A stretch of DNA of 64,000 bases from Oscheius dolichura (taxonomy: Eukaryota; Nematoda; Chromadorea; Rhabditida; Rhabditidae). The translations under genes and the position numbers were made by a program. How positions within the stretch are numbered: position 1 is the stretch's first letter; each line of letters starts with the position of its first letter. Below are positions 49,053 through 62,903 of this stretch, in pieces. The stretch covers positions 12,696,603 to 12,760,602 of the forward strand of contig OW051497.1 of the NCBI GenBank assembly GCA_932521035.1, written 5' to 3'. Below the pieces are notes generated by a model. The model was given only the letters and a program-made list of their open reading frames with translations, ran no database searches and was not told the DNA's origin.

Positions 49053-49804
49053 GGGTTTAAGCCAATACAAGTCTCTTGGGCAATTTGAACAGGCCAGTAC
49101 GGAACAAAAGCCTAATGATTGGAGAACGTTCGACCACTCGTCTTGTAGAGCTCGACGAGTAGAGTACGAATAATTTAAGATCGAATAGGGTTGTCTGACC
49201 GAATAGCGTTTTATAGCCCAAAAACTATTATAGTCCAAAAATAGGGTTTAAGCCAATACAAATCTCTTGGGTAATTTGAACAGGCCAGTACGGAATAAAA
49301 GCCTAATGATTGGAGAACGTTCGACCACTCTTCTTGTAGAGCGTGACGAGTAGAGTACGAATAATTTAAGATCGAATAGGGTTGTCTGACCGAATAGCGT
49401 TTGATAGCCCAAAAACTATTATAGTCCAAAAATAGGGTTTAAGCCAATACAAATCTCTTGGGCAATTTGAACAGGCCAGTACGCAATAAAAGCCTAATGA
49501 TTGGAGAACGTTCGACCACTCTTCTTGTAGAGCTCGACGAGTAGAGTACGAATAATTTAAGATCGAATAGGGTTGTCTGACCGAATAGCGTTTGATAGCC
49601 CAAAAACTATTATAGTCCAAAAATAGGGTTTAAGCCAATACAAATCTCTTGGGCAATTTGAACAGGCCAGTACGCAATAAAAGCCTAACGATTTCAGAAC
49701 GTTCGACCACTCTTCTTGTAGAGCTCGACGAGTAGAGTACGAATAATCCAAGATCGAATAGGGTTCGCTGAATAAATAGCGTTTTATAGCCCAAAAACTA
49801 TTAT
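49053..49804. repeat. Monomer block L-L-L-L
   Basis: Counterpart of 9615-10366 in the distant duplicate. Confidence 0.93.
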
Positions 49805-49967
49805 AATCCAGAAAAAGGTACAGTAATATGGGGCAGTTTTTGGAAAAGAGGGTAGGAGGTCCGAATTTGCACTCATTCGAACCGCCTCATCGAGCTGAGT
49901 CTAAAAAACCAGCTCCGTCACAGGAGGACGCTTTTGCGCCACGTTATGGCTCCTAGATCATAAACCA
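49805..49967. repeat. Spacer A, copy 19
   Basis: Counterpart of copy 6. Confidence 0.95.
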
Positions 49968-50769
49968 GGGTTTAAGCCAATACAAGTCTCTTGGGCAATT
50001 TGAACAGGCCAGTACGGAACAAAAGCCTAATGATTGGAGAACGTTCGACCACTCGTCTTGTAGAGCTCGACGAGTAGAGTACGAATAATTTAAGATCGAA
50101 TAGGGTTGTCTGACCGAATAGCGTTTTATAGCCCAAAAACTATTATAGTCCAAAAATAGGGTTTAAGCCAATACAAATCTCTTGGGTAATTTGAACAGGC
50201 CAGTACGGAATAAAAGCCTAATGATTGGAGAACGTTCGACCACTCTTCTTGTAGAGCGTGACGAGTAGAGTACGAATAATTTAAGATCGAATAGGGTTGT
50301 CTGACCGAATAGCGTTTGATAGCCCAAAAACTATTATAGTCCAAAAATAGGGTTTAAGCCAATACAAATCTCTTGGGCAATTTGAACAGGCCAGTACGCA
50401 ATAAAAGCCTAATGATTGGAGAACGTTCGACCACTCTTCTTGTAGAGCTCGACGAGTAGAGTACGAATAATTTAAGATCGAATAGGGTTGTCTGACCGAA
50501 TAGCGTTTGATAGCCCAAAAACTATTATAGTCCAAAAATAGGGTTTAAGCCAATACAAATCTCTTGGGCAATTTGAACAGGCCAGTACGCAATAAAAGCC
50601 TAATGATTGGAGAACGTTCGACCACTCTTCTTGTAGAGCTCGACGAGTAGAGTACGAATAATTTAAGATCGAATAGGGTTGTCTGACCGAATATCGTTTG
50701 ATAGCCCAAAAACTATTATAGTCCAAAAATAGGGTTTAAGCCAATACAAGTCTCTTGGGCAATTTGAAC
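49968..50769. repeat. Monomer block L-L-L-L plus 43-bp remnant
   Basis: Counterpart of 10530-11331. Confidence 0.93.
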
Positions 50770-51549
50770 GATTATCCAGGAACGGATGAAGAATTGCGAA
50801 GAAGGCAGAGAAATAATGAAACGTAGAAATAAACGGTGTTTTAGACAATAGTATTCAATCACATTTGTATAAAGAAATAAATTAAAATGTAGGACGGCTT
50901 GAAAATTAGCAATAATAGCGGCTAAGGAAGACTTCTGACGGTTTTACTAAGCGTAGCTATGCGTTCCTCAGTAATTTGTTATTACTGCTCTCAGTCCGAG
51001 CATTTCTACTTTGAAATATCGATGCTTTCCATTCATGTCATATCATCTGCAAAAAAAAATACAAAAAATACAAAAAATACAAAAAATAAAAAAATACACC
51101 ATGAATGCAAAAAGAACAAGCAATGCAAAGATTCGGCAAGACAAGTCCAAGTGGTTTTAGGCCATGAATTCACCGATTCTGAATTGAAGCATTGTCGTTG
51201 GAGCGCACCGCCAATGCCGGGATTCTTTTTCAAATCACCGACTTTTTTTGTTCCAGTGGATGACATCACTGCATTGGTGAAACGCCGTATTTGCCTGTTC
51301 CTAATTTCCTTGCTTTGCTACCGTTTTATGCACACCACCATATTTATAACATTAATATAATATATACATTAATAATATATATATACATTAATATAATATA
51401 TATTTATAACATTAATATAATATATAAAAGAGGGTAGGAGGTCCGAATTTGCACTCATTCGAACCGCCTCATCGAGCTGAGTCTAAAAAACCAGCTCCGT
51501 CACAGGAGGACGCTTTTGCGCCACGTTATGGCTCCTAGATCATAAACCA
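50770..51549. repeat. Insert B copy 10 (50770-51425) with shared tail (51426-51549)
   Basis: Counterpart of copy 4 at +39438 bp. The internal frame is open at 50959-51360. Confidence 0.93.
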
Positions 51550-52269
51550 GGGTTTAAGCCAATACAAGTCTCTTGGGCAATTTGAACAGGCCAGTACGGA
51601 ATAAAAGCCTAACGATTTCAGAACGTTCGACCACTCTTCTTGTAGAGCTCGACGAGTAGAGTACGAATAATTCAAGATCGAATAGGGTTCGCTGAACAAA
51701 TAGCGTTTTATAGCCCAAAAACTATTATAGTCCAAAAATAGGGTCTCTTGGGCAATTTGAACAGACCAGTACGGAATAAAAGCCTAACGATTTCAGAACG
51801 TTCGACCACTCTTCTTGTAGAGCTCGACGAGTAGAGTACGAATAATTCAAGATCGAATAGGGTTCGCTGAACAAATAGCGTTTTATAGCCCAAAAACTAT
51901 TATAGTCCAAAAATAGGGTCTCTTGGGCAATTTGAACAGACCAGTACGGAATAAAAGCCTAACGATTTCAGAACGTTCGACCACTCTTCTTGTAGAGCTC
52001 GACGAGTAGAGTACGAATAATTCAAGATCGAATAGGGTTGTCTGACCGAATAGCGTTTTATAGCCCAAAAACTATTATAGTCCAAAAATAGGGTTTAAGC
52101 CAATACAAATCTCTTGGGCAATTTGAACAGGCCAGTACGGAATAAAAGCCTAACGATTTCAGACCGTTCGACCACTCTTCTTGTAGAGCTCGACGAGTAG
52201 AGTACGAATAATCCAAGATCGAATAGGGTTCGCTGAATAAATAGCGTTTTATAGCCCAAAAACTATTAT
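51550..52269. repeat. Monomer block L-S-S-L
   Basis: Counterpart of 12112-12831. It has a private C at 52164 that breaks the GAACGTTC palindrome, the one difference I noticed in the distant duplicate. Confidence 0.93.
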
Positions 52270-52432
52270 AATCCAGAAAAAGGTACAGTAATATGGGGCA
52301 GTTTTTGGAAAAGAGGGTAGGAGGTCCGAATTTGCACTCATTCGAACCGCCTCATCGAGCTGAGTCTAAAAAACCAGCTCCGTCACAGGAGGACGCTTTT
52401 GCGCCACGTTATGGCTCCTAGATCATAAACCA
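52270..52432. repeat. Spacer A, copy 20
   Basis: Counterpart of copy 7. Confidence 0.95.
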
Positions 52433-53184
52433 GGGTTTAAGCCAATACAAGTCTCTTGGGCAATTTGAACAGGCCAGTACGGAACAAAAGCCTAATGATT
52501 GGAGAACGTTCGACCACTCGTCTTGTAGAGCTCGACGAGTAGAGTACGAATAATTTAAGATCGAATAGGGTTGTCTGACCGAATAGCGTTTTATAGCCCA
52601 AAAACTATTATAGTCCAAAAATAGGGTTTAAGCCAATACAAATCTCTTGGGTAATTTGAACAGGCCAGTACGGAATAAAAGCCTAATGATTGGAGAACGT
52701 TCGACCACTCTTCTTGTAGAGCGTGACGAGTAGAGTACGAATAATTTAAGATCGAATAGGGTTGTCTGACCGAATAGCGTTTGATAGCCCAAAAACTATT
52801 ATAGTCCAAAAATAGGGTTTAAGCCAATACAAATCTCTTGGGCAATTTGAACAGGCCAGTACGCAATAAAAGCCTAATGATTGGAGAACGTTCGACCACT
52901 CTTCTTGTAGAGCTCGACGAGTAGAGTACGAATAATTTAAGATCGAATAGGGTTGTCTGACCGAATAGCGTTTGATAGCCCAAAAACTATTATAGTCCAA
53001 AAATAGGGTTTAAGCCAATACAAATCTCTTGGGCAATTTGAACAGGCCAGTACGCAATAAAAGCCTAACGATTTCAGAACGTTCGACCACTCTTCTTGTA
53101 GAGCTCGACGAGTAGAGTACGAATAATCCAAGATCGAATAGGGTTCGCTGAATAAATAGCGTTTTATAGCCCAAAAACTATTAT
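52433..53184. repeat. Monomer block L-L-L-L
   Basis: Counterpart of 12995-13746. Confidence 0.93.
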
Positions 53185-53347
53185 AATCCAGAAAAAGGTA
53201 CAGTAATATGGGGCAGTTTTTGGAAAAGAGGGTAGGAGGTCCGAATTTGCACTCATTCGAACCGCCTCATCGAGCTGAGTCTAAAAAACCAGCTCCGTCA
53301 CAGGAGGACGCTTTTGCGCCACGTTATGGCTCCTAGATCATAAACCA
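53185..53347. repeat. Spacer A, copy 21
   Basis: Counterpart of copy 8. Confidence 0.95.
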
Positions 53348-54149
53348 GGGTTTAAGCCAATACAAGTCTCTTGGGCAATTTGAACAGGCCAGTACGGAAC
53401 AAAAGCCTAATGATTGGAGAACGTTCGACCACTCGTCTTGTAGAGCTCGACGAGTAGAGTACGAATAATTTAAGATCGAATAGGGTTGTCTGACCGAATA
53501 GCGTTTTATAGCCCAAAAACTATTATAGTCCAAAAATAGGGTTTAAGCCAATACAAATCTCTTGGGTAATTTGAACAGGCCAGTACGGAATAAAAGCCTA
53601 ATGATTGGAGAACGTTCGACCACTCTTCTTGTAGAGCGTGACGAGTAGAGTACGAATAATTTAAGATCGAATAGGGTTGTCTGACCGAATAGCGTTTGAT
53701 AGCCCAAAAACTATTATAGTCCAAAAATAGGGTTTAAGCCAATACAAATCTCTTGGGCAATTTGAACAGGCCAGTACGCAATAAAAGCCTAATGATTGGA
53801 GAACGTTCGACCACTCTTCTTGTAGAGCTCGACGAGTAGAGTACGAATAATTTAAGATCGAATAGGGTTGTCTGACCGAATAGCGTTTGATAGCCCAAAA
53901 ACTATTATAGTCCAAAAATAGGGTTTAAGCCAATACAAATCTCTTGGGCAATTTGAACAGGCCAGTACGCAATAAAAGCCTAATGATTGGAGAACGTTCG
54001 ACCACTCTTCTTGTAGAGCTCGACGAGTAGAGTACGAATAATTTAAGATCGAATAGGGTTGTCTGACCGAATATCGTTTGATAGCCCAAAAACTATTATA
54101 GTCCAAAAATAGGGTTTAAGCCAATACAAGTCTCTTGGGCAATTTGAAC
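53348..54149. repeat. Monomer block L-L-L-L plus 43-bp remnant
   Basis: Counterpart of 13910-14711. Confidence 0.93.
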
Positions 54150-54929
54150 GATTATCCAGGAACGGATGAAGAATTGCGAAGAAGGCAGAGAAATAATGAA
54201 ACGTAGAAATAAACGGTGTTTTAGACAATAGTATTCAATCACATTTGTATAAAGAAATAAATTAAAATGTAGGACGGCTTGAAAATTAGCAATAATAGCG
54301 GCTAAGGAAGACTTCTGACGGTTTTACTAAGCGTAGCTATGCGTTCCTCAGTAATTTGTTATTACTGCTCTCAGTCCGAGCATTTCTACTTTGAAATATC
54401 GATGCTTTCCATTCATGTCATATCATCTGCAAAAAAAAATACAAAAAATACAAAAAATACAAAAAATAAAAAAATACACCATGAATGCAAAAAGAACAAG
54501 CAATGCAAAGATTCGGCAAGACAAGTCCAAGTGGTTTTAGGCCATGAATTCACCGATTCTGAATTGAAGCATTGTCGTTGGAGCGCACCGCCAATGCCGG
54601 GATTCTTTTTCAAATCACCGACTTTTTTTGTTCCAGTGGATGACATCACTGCATTGGTGAAACGCCGTATTTGCCTGTTCCTAATTTCCTTGCTTTGCTA
54701 CCGTTTTATGCACACCACCATATTTATAACATTAATATAATATATACATTAATAATATATATATACATTAATATAATATATATTTATAACATTAATATAA
54801 TATATAAAAGAGGGTAGGAGGTCCGAATTTGCACTCATTCGAACCGCCTCATCGAGCTGAGTCTAAAAAACCAGCTCCGTCACAGGAGGACGCTTTTGCG
54901 CCACGTTATGGCTCCTAGATCATAAACCA
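54150..54929. repeat. Insert B copy 11 (54150-54805) with shared tail (54806-54929)
   Basis: It lies 3380 bp after copy 10 and is the counterpart of copy 5. The internal frame is open at 54339-54740. Confidence 0.93.
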
Positions 54930-57900
54930 GGGTTTAAGCCAATACAAGTCTCTTGGGCAATTTGAACAGGCCAGTACGGAATAAAAGCCTAACGATTTCA
55001 GAACGTTCGACCACTCTTCTTGTAGAGCTCGACGAGTAGAGTACGAATAATTCAAGATCGAATAGGGTTCGCTGAACAAATAGCGTTTTATAGCCCAAAA
55101 ACTATTATAGTCCAAAAATAGGGTCTCTTGGGCAATTTGAACAGACCAGTACGGAATAAAAGCCTAACGATTTCAGAACGTTCGACCACTCTTCTTGTAG
55201 AGCTCGACGAGTAGAGTACGAATAATTCAAGATCGAATAGGGTTCGCTGAACAAATAGCGTTTTATAGCCCAAAAACTATTATAGTCCAAAAATAGGGTC
55301 TCTTGGGCAATTTGAACAGACCAGTACGGAATAAAAGCCTAACGATTTCAGAACGTTCGACCACTCTTCTTGTAGAGCTCGACGAGTAGAGTACGAATAA
55401 TTCAAGATCGAATAGGGTTGTCTGACCGAATAGCGTTTTATAGCCCAAAAACTATTATAGTCCAAAAATAGGGTCTCTTGGGCAATTTGAACAGACCAGT
55501 ACGGAATAAAAGCCTAACGATTTCGGAACGTTCGACCACTCTTCTTGTAGAGCTCGACGAGTAGAGTACGAATAATTCAAGATCGAATAGGGTTCGCTGA
55601 ACAAATAGCGTTTTATAGCCCAAAAACTATTATAGTCCAAAAATAGGGTCTCTTGGGCAATTTGAACAGACCAGTACGGAATAAAAGCCTAACGATTTCG
55701 GAACGTTCGACCACTCTTCTTGTAGAGCTCGACGAGTAGAGTACGAATAATTCAAGATCGAATAGGGTTCGCTGAACAAATAGCGTTTTATAGCCCAAAA
55801 ACTATTATAGTCCAAAAATAGGGTCTCTTGGGCAATTTGAACAGACCAGTACGGAATAAAAGCCTAACGATTTCAGAACGTTCGACCACTTTTCTTGTAG
55901 AGCTCGACGAGTAGAGTACGAATAATTCAAGATCGAATAGGGTTGTCTGACCGAATAGCGTTTTATAGCCCAAAAACTATTATAGTCCAAAAATAGGGTC
56001 TCTTGGGCAATTTGAACAGACCAGTACGGAATAAAAGCCTAACGATTTCGGAACGTTCGACCACTCTTCTTGTAGAGCTCGACGAGTAGAGTACGAATAA
56101 TTCAAGATCGAATAGGGTTCGCTGAACAAATAGCGTTTTATAGCCCAAAAACTATTATAGTCCAAAAATAGGGTCTCTTGGGCAATTTGAACAGACCAGT
56201 ACGGAATAAAAGCCTAACGATTTCAGAACGTTCGACCACTCTTCTTGTAGAGCTCGACGAGTAGAGTACGAATAATTCAAGATCGAATAGGGTTCGCTGA
56301 ACAAATAGCGTTTTATAGCCCAAAAACTATTATAGTCCAAAAATAGGGTCTCTTGGGCAATTTGAACAGACCAGTACGGAATAAAAGCCTAACGATTTCA
56401 GAACGTTCGACCACTCTTCTTGTAGAGCTCGACGAGTAGAGTACGAATAATTCAAGATCGAATAGGGTTGTCTGACCGAATAGCGTTTTATAGCCCAAAA
56501 ACTATTATAGTCCAAAAATAGGGTCTCTTGGGCAATTTGAACAGACCAGTACGGAATAAAAGCCTAACGATTTCAGAACGTTCGACCACTCTTCTTGTAG
56601 AGCTCGACGAGTAGAGTACGAATAATTCAAGATCGAATAGGGTTGTCTGACCGAATAGCGTTTTATAGCCCAAAAACTATTATAGTCCAAAAATAGGGTC
56701 TCTTGGGCAATTTGAACAGACCAGTACGGAATAAAAGCCTAACGATTTCGGAACGTTCGACCACTCTTCTTGTAGAGCTCGACGAGTAGAGTACGAATAA
56801 TTCAAGATCGAATAGGGTTCGCTGAACAAATAGCGTTTTATAGCCCAAAAACTATTATAGTCCAAAAATAGGGTCTCTTGGGCAATTTGAACAGACCAGT
56901 ACGGAATAAAAGCCTAACGATTTCAGAACGTTCGACCACTCTTCTTGTAGAGCTCGACGAGTAGAGTACGAATAATTCAAGATCGAATAGGGTTCGCTGA
57001 ACAAATAGCGTTTTATAGCCCAAAAACTATTATAGTCCAAAAATAGGGTCTCTTGGGCAATTTGAACAGACCAGTACGGAATAAAAGCCTAACGATTTCA
57101 GAACGTTCGACCACTCTTCTTGTAGAGCTCGACGAGTAGAGTACGAATAATTCAAGATCGAATAGGGTTGTCTGACCGAATAGCGTTTTATAGCCCAAAA
57201 ACTATTATAGTCCAAAAATAGGGTTTAAGCCAATACAAATCTCTTGGGCAATTTGAACAGGCCAGTACGGAATAAAAGCCTAATGATTGGAGAACGTTCG
57301 ACCACTCTTCTTGTAGAGCTCGACGAGTAGAGTACGAATATTCCAAGATCGAATAGGGTTCGCTGAACAAATAGCGTTTTATAGCCCAAAAACTATTATA
57401 GTCCAAAAATAGGGTCTCTTGGGCAATTTGAACAGACCAGTACGGAATAAAAGCCTAACGATTTCAGAACGTTCGACCACTCTTCTTGTAGAGCTCGACG
57501 AGTAGAGTACGAATAATTCAAGATCGAATAGGGTTGTCTGACCGAATAGCGTTTTATAGCCCAAAAACTATTATAGTCCAAAAATAGGGTTTAAGCCAAT
57601 ACAAATCTCTTGGGCAATTTGAACAGGCCAGTACGGAATAAAAGCCTAATGATTGGAGAACGTTCGACCACTCTTCTTGTAGAGCTCGACGAGTAGAGTA
57701 CGAATATTCCAAGATCGAATAGGGTTCGCTGAACAAATAGCGTTTTATAGCCCAAAAACTATTATAGTCCAAAAATAGGGTCTCTTGGGCAATTTGAACA
57801 GACCAGTACGGAATAAAAGCCTAACGATTTCAGAACGTTCGACCACTCTTCTTGTAGAGCTCGACGAGTAGAGTACGAATAATTCAAGATCGAATAGGGT

Positions 57901-60900
57901 TCGCTGAACAAATAGCGTTTTATAGCCCAAAAACTATTATAGTCCAAAAATAGGGTCTCTTGGGCAATTTGAACAGACCAGTACGGAATAAAAGCCTAAC
58001 GATTTCAGAACGTTCGACCACTCTTCTTGTAGAGCTCGACGAGTAGAGTACGAATAATTCAAGATCGAATAGGGTTGTCTGACCGAATAGCGTTTTATAG
58101 CCCAAAAACTATTATAGTCCAAAAATAGGGTTTAAGCCAATACAAATCTCTTGGGCAATTTGAACAGGCCAGTACGGAATAAAAGCCTAATGATTGGAGA
58201 ACGTTCGACCACTCTTCTTGTAGAGCTCGACGAGTAGAGTACGAATATTCCAAGATCGAATAGGGTTCGCTGAACAAATAGCGTTTTATAGCCCAAAAAC
58301 TATTATAGTCCAAAAATAGGGTCTCTTGGGCAATTTGAACAGACCAGTACGGAATAAAAGCCTAACGATTTCAGAACGTTCGACCACTCTTCTTGTAGAG
58401 CTCGACGAGTAGAGTACGAATAATTCAAGATCGAATAGGGTTGTCTGACCGAATAGCGTTTTATAGCCCAAAAACTATTATAGTCCAAAAATAGGGTTTA
58501 AGCCAATACAAATCTCTTGGGCAATTTGAACAGGCCAGTACGGAATAAAAGCCTAATGATTGGAGAACGTTCGACCACTCTTCTTGTAGAGCTCGACGAG
58601 TAGAGTACGAATATTCCAAGATCGAATAGGGTTCGCTGAACAAATAGCGTTTTATAGCCCAAAAACTATTATAGTCCAAAAATAGGGTCTCTTGGGCAAT
58701 TTGAACAGACCAGTACGGAATAAAAGCCTAACGATTTCAGAACGTTCGACCACTCTTCTTGTAGAGCTCGACGAGTAGAGTACGAATAATTCAAGATCGA
58801 ATAGGGTTCGCTGAACAAATAGCGTTTTATAGCCCAAAAACTATTATAGTCCAAAAATAGGGTCTCTTGGGCAATTTGAACAGACCAGTACGGAATAAAA
58901 GCCTAACGATTTCAGAACGTTCGACCACTCTTCTTGTAGAGCTCGACGAGTAGAGTACGAATAATTCAAGATCGAATAGGGTTCGCTGAACAAATAGCGT
59001 TTTATAGCCCAAAAACTATTATAGTCCAAAAATAGGGTCTCTTGGGCAATTTGAACAGACCAGTACGGAATAAAAGCCTAACGATTTCAGAACGTTCGAC
59101 CACTCTTCTTGTAGAGCTCGACGAGTAGAGTACGAATAATTCAAGATCGAATAGGGTTGTCTGACCGAATAGCGTTTTATAGCCCAAAAACTATTATAGT
59201 CCAAAAATAGGGTTTAAGCCAATACAAATCTCTTGGGCAATTTGAACAGGCCAGTACGGAATAAAAGCCTAATGATTGGAGAACGTTCGACCACTCTTCT
59301 TGTAGAGCTCGACGAGTAGAGTACGAATATTCCAAGATCGAATAGGGTTCGCTGAACAAATAGCGTTTTATAGCCCAAAAACTATTATAGTCCAAAAATA
59401 GGGTCTCTTGGGCAATTTGAACAGACCAGTACGGAATAAAAGCCTAACGATTTCAGAACGTTCGACCACTCTTCTTGTAGAGCTCGACGAGTAGAGTACG
59501 AATAATTCAAGATCGAATAGGGTTCGCTGAACAAATAGCGTTTTATAGCCCAAAAACTATTATAGTCCAAAAATAGGGTCTCTTGGGCAATTTGAACAGA
59601 CCAGTACGGAATAAAAGCCTAACGATTTCAGAACGTTCGACCACTCTTCTTGTAGAGCTCGACGAGTAGAGTACGAATAATTCAAGATCGAATAGGGTTG
59701 TCTGACCGAATAGCGTTTTATAGCCCAAAAACTATTATAGTCCAAAAATAGGGTTTAAGCCAATACAAATCTCTTGGGCAATTTGAACAGGCCAGTACGG
59801 AATAAAAGCCTAACGATTTCAGAACGTTCGACCACTCTTCTTGTAGAGCTCGACGAGTAGAGTACGAATAATTCAAGATCGAATAGGGTTCGCTGAACAA
59901 ATAGCGTTTTATAGCCCAAAAACTATTATAGTCCAAAAATAGGGTCTCTTGGGCAATTTGAACAGACCAGTACGGAATAAAAGCCTAACGATTTCAGAAC
60001 GTTCGACCACTTTTCTTGTAGAGCTCGACGAGTAGAGTACGAATAATTCAAGATCGAATAGGGTTGTCTGACCGAATAGCGTTTTATAGCCCAAAAACTA
60101 TTATAGTCCAAAAATAGGGTCTCTTGGGCAATTTGAACAGACCAGTACGGAATAAAAGCCTAACGATTTCGGAACGTTCGACCACTCTTCTTGTAGAGCT
60201 CGACGAGTAGAGTACGAATAATTCAAGATCGAATAGGGTTCGCTGAACAAATAGCGTTTTATAGCCCAAAAACTATTATAGTCCAAAAATAGGGTTTAAG
60301 CCAATACAAATCTCTTGGGCAATTTGAACAGGCCAGTACGGAATAAAAGCCTAACGATTTCAGAACGTTCGACCACTTTTCTTGTAGAGCTCGACGAGTA
60401 GAGTACGAATAATTCAAGATCGAATAGGGTTGTCTGACCGAATAGCGTTTTATAGCCCAAAAACTATTATAGTCCAAAAATAGGGTCTCTTGGGCAATTT
60501 GAACAGACCAGTACGGAATAAAAGCCTAACGATTTCGGAACGTTCGACCACTCTTCTTGTAGAGCTCGACGAGTAGAGTACGAATAATTCAAGATCGAAT
60601 AGGGTTCGCTGAACAAATAGCGTTTTATAGCCCAAAAACTATTATAGTCCAAAAATAGGGTCTCTTGGGCAATTTGAACAGACCAGTACGGAATAAAAGC
60701 CTAACGATTTCAGAACGTTCGACCACTCTTCTTGTAGAGCTCGACGAGTAGAGTACGAATAATTCAAGATCGAATAGGGTTCGCTGAACAAATAGCGTTT
60801 TATAGCCCAAAAACTATTATAGTCCAAAAATAGGGTCTCTTGGGCAATTTGAACAGACCAGTACGGAATAAAAGCCTAACGATTTCAGAACGTTCGACCA

Positions 60901-61346
60901 CTCTTCTTGTAGAGCTCGACGAGTAGAGTACGAATAATTCAAGATCGAATAGGGTTCGCTGAACAAATAGCGTTTTATAGCCCAAAAACTATTATAGTCC
61001 AAAAATAGGGTCTCTTGGGCAATTTGAACAGACCAGTACGGAATAAAAGCCTAACGATTTCAGAACGTTCGACCACTCTTCTTGTAGAGCTCGACGAGTA
61101 GAGTACGAATAATTCAAGATCGAATAGGGTTCGCTGAACAAATAGCGTTTTATAGCCCAAAAACTATTATAGTCCAAAAATAGGGTCTCTTGGGCAATTT
61201 GAACAGACCAGTACGGAATAAAAGCCCAATGATTGGAGAACGTTCGACCACTCTTCTTGTAGAGCTCGACGAGTAGAGTACGAATAATCCAAGATCGAAT
61301 AGGGTTCGCTGAATAAATAGCGTTTTATAGCCCAAAAACCTATTAT
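54930..61346. repeat. Second S-rich mixed tract (8 L, 28 S)
   Basis: It starts with one L and 12 consecutive S, then alternates L with one to five S. The order L-S-L-S-S-L-S-L-S-S-S-L from about 57216 to 59395 matches 22843-25022 (offset 34373 bp). S copies with CGGAACG alternate with S copies with CACTTTTCTTG in part of the tract. The last S is aberrant: AGCCCAATGATTGG, the GAATAAATAG end, and an extra C (AAAAACCTATT) just before A. Confidence 0.93.
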
Positions 61347-61509
61347 AATCCAGAAAAAGGTACAGTAATATGGGGCAGTTTTTGGAAAAGAGGGTAGGAG
61401 GTCCGAATTTGCACTCATTCGAACCGCCTCATCGAGCTGAGTCTAAAAAACCAGCTCCGTCACAGGAGGACGCTTTTGCGCCACGTTATGGCTCCTAGAT
61501 CATAAACCA
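61347..61509. repeat. Spacer A, copy 22
   Basis: Normal form, full length. The aberrant S on its left has the monomer end that normally precedes A. Confidence 0.94.
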
Positions 61510-62120
61510 GGGTTTAAGCCAATACAAGTCTCTTGGGCAATTTGAACAGGCCAGTACGGAACAAAAGCCTAATGATTGGAGAACGTTCGACCACTCGTCT
61601 TGTAGAGCTCGACGAGTAGAGTACGAATAATTTAAGATCGAATAGGGTTGTTTGACCGAATAGCGTTTTATAGCCCAAAAACTATTATAGTCCAAAAATA
61701 GGGTTTAAGCCAATACAAATCTCTTGGGCAATTTGAACAGGCCAGTACGCAATAAAAGCCTAATGATTGGAGAACGTTCGACCACTCTTCTTGTAGAGCT
61801 CGACGAGTAGAGTACGAATAATTTAAGATCGAATAGGGTTGTCTGACCGAATAGCGTTTGATAGCCCAAAAACTATTATAGTCCAAAAATAGGGTTTAAG
61901 CCAATACAAATCTCTTGGGCAATTTGAACAGGCCAGTACGCAATAAAAGCCTAATGATTGGAGAACGTTCGACCACTCTTCTTGTAGAGCTCGACGAGTA
62001 GAGTACGAATAATTTAAGATCGAATAGGGTTGTCTGACCGAATAGCGTTTGATAGCCCAAAAACTATTATAGTCCAAAAATAGGGTTTAAGCCAATACAA
62101 GTCTCTTGGGCAATTTGAAC
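61510..62120. repeat. Monomer block L-L-L plus 43-bp remnant
   Basis: This is the four-L block with one monomer fewer; the GCGTGACGAG monomer is the one absent. The first L has TTGTTTGACC, a private change at 61651-61652. Confidence 0.92.
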
Positions 62121-62903
62121 GATTATCCAGGAACGGATGAAGAATTGCGAAGAAGGCAGAGAAATAATGAAACGTAGAAATAAACGGTGTTTTAGACAAT
62201 AGTATTCAATCACATTTGTATAAAGAAATAAATTAAAATGTAGGACGGCTTGAAAATTAGCAATAATAGCGGCTAAGGAAGACTTCTGACGGTTTTACTA
62301 AGCGTAGCTATGCGTTCCTCAGTAATTTGTTATTACTGCTCTCAGTCCGAGCATTTCTACTTTGAAATATCGATGCTTTCCATTCATGTCATATCATCTG
62401 CAAAAAAAAAATACAAAAAATACAAAAAATACAAAAAATAAAAAAATACACCATGAATGCAAAAAGAACAAGCAATGCAAAGATTCGGCAAGACAAGTCC
62501 AAGTGGTTTTAGGCCATGAATTCACCGATTCTGAATTGAAGCATTGTCGTTGGAGCGCACCGCCAATGCCGGGATTCTTTTTCAAATCACCGACTTTTTT
62601 TGTTCCAGTGGATGACATCACTGCATTGGTGAAACGCCGTATTTGCCTGTTCCTAATTTCCTTGCTTTGCTACCGTTTTATGCACACCACCATATTTATA
62701 ACATTAATATAATATATACATTAATAATATATATATATACATTAATATAATATATATTTATAACATTAATATAATATATAAAAGAGGGTAGGAGGTCCGA
62801 ATTTGCACTCATTCGAACCGCCTCATCGAGCTGAGTCTAAAAAACCAGCTCCGTCACAGGAGGACGCTTTTGCGCCACGTTATGGCTCCTAGATCATAAA
62901 CCA
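62121..62903. repeat. Insert B copy 12 (62121-62779, 659 bp) with shared tail (62780-62903)
   Basis: This is the only B that differs in length: one additional A in the 9-bp microsatellite and one additional TA in the AT-rich end. The extra A shifts the long frame, so the 133-residue product is not encoded here. The remainder matches the other copies. Confidence 0.93.
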
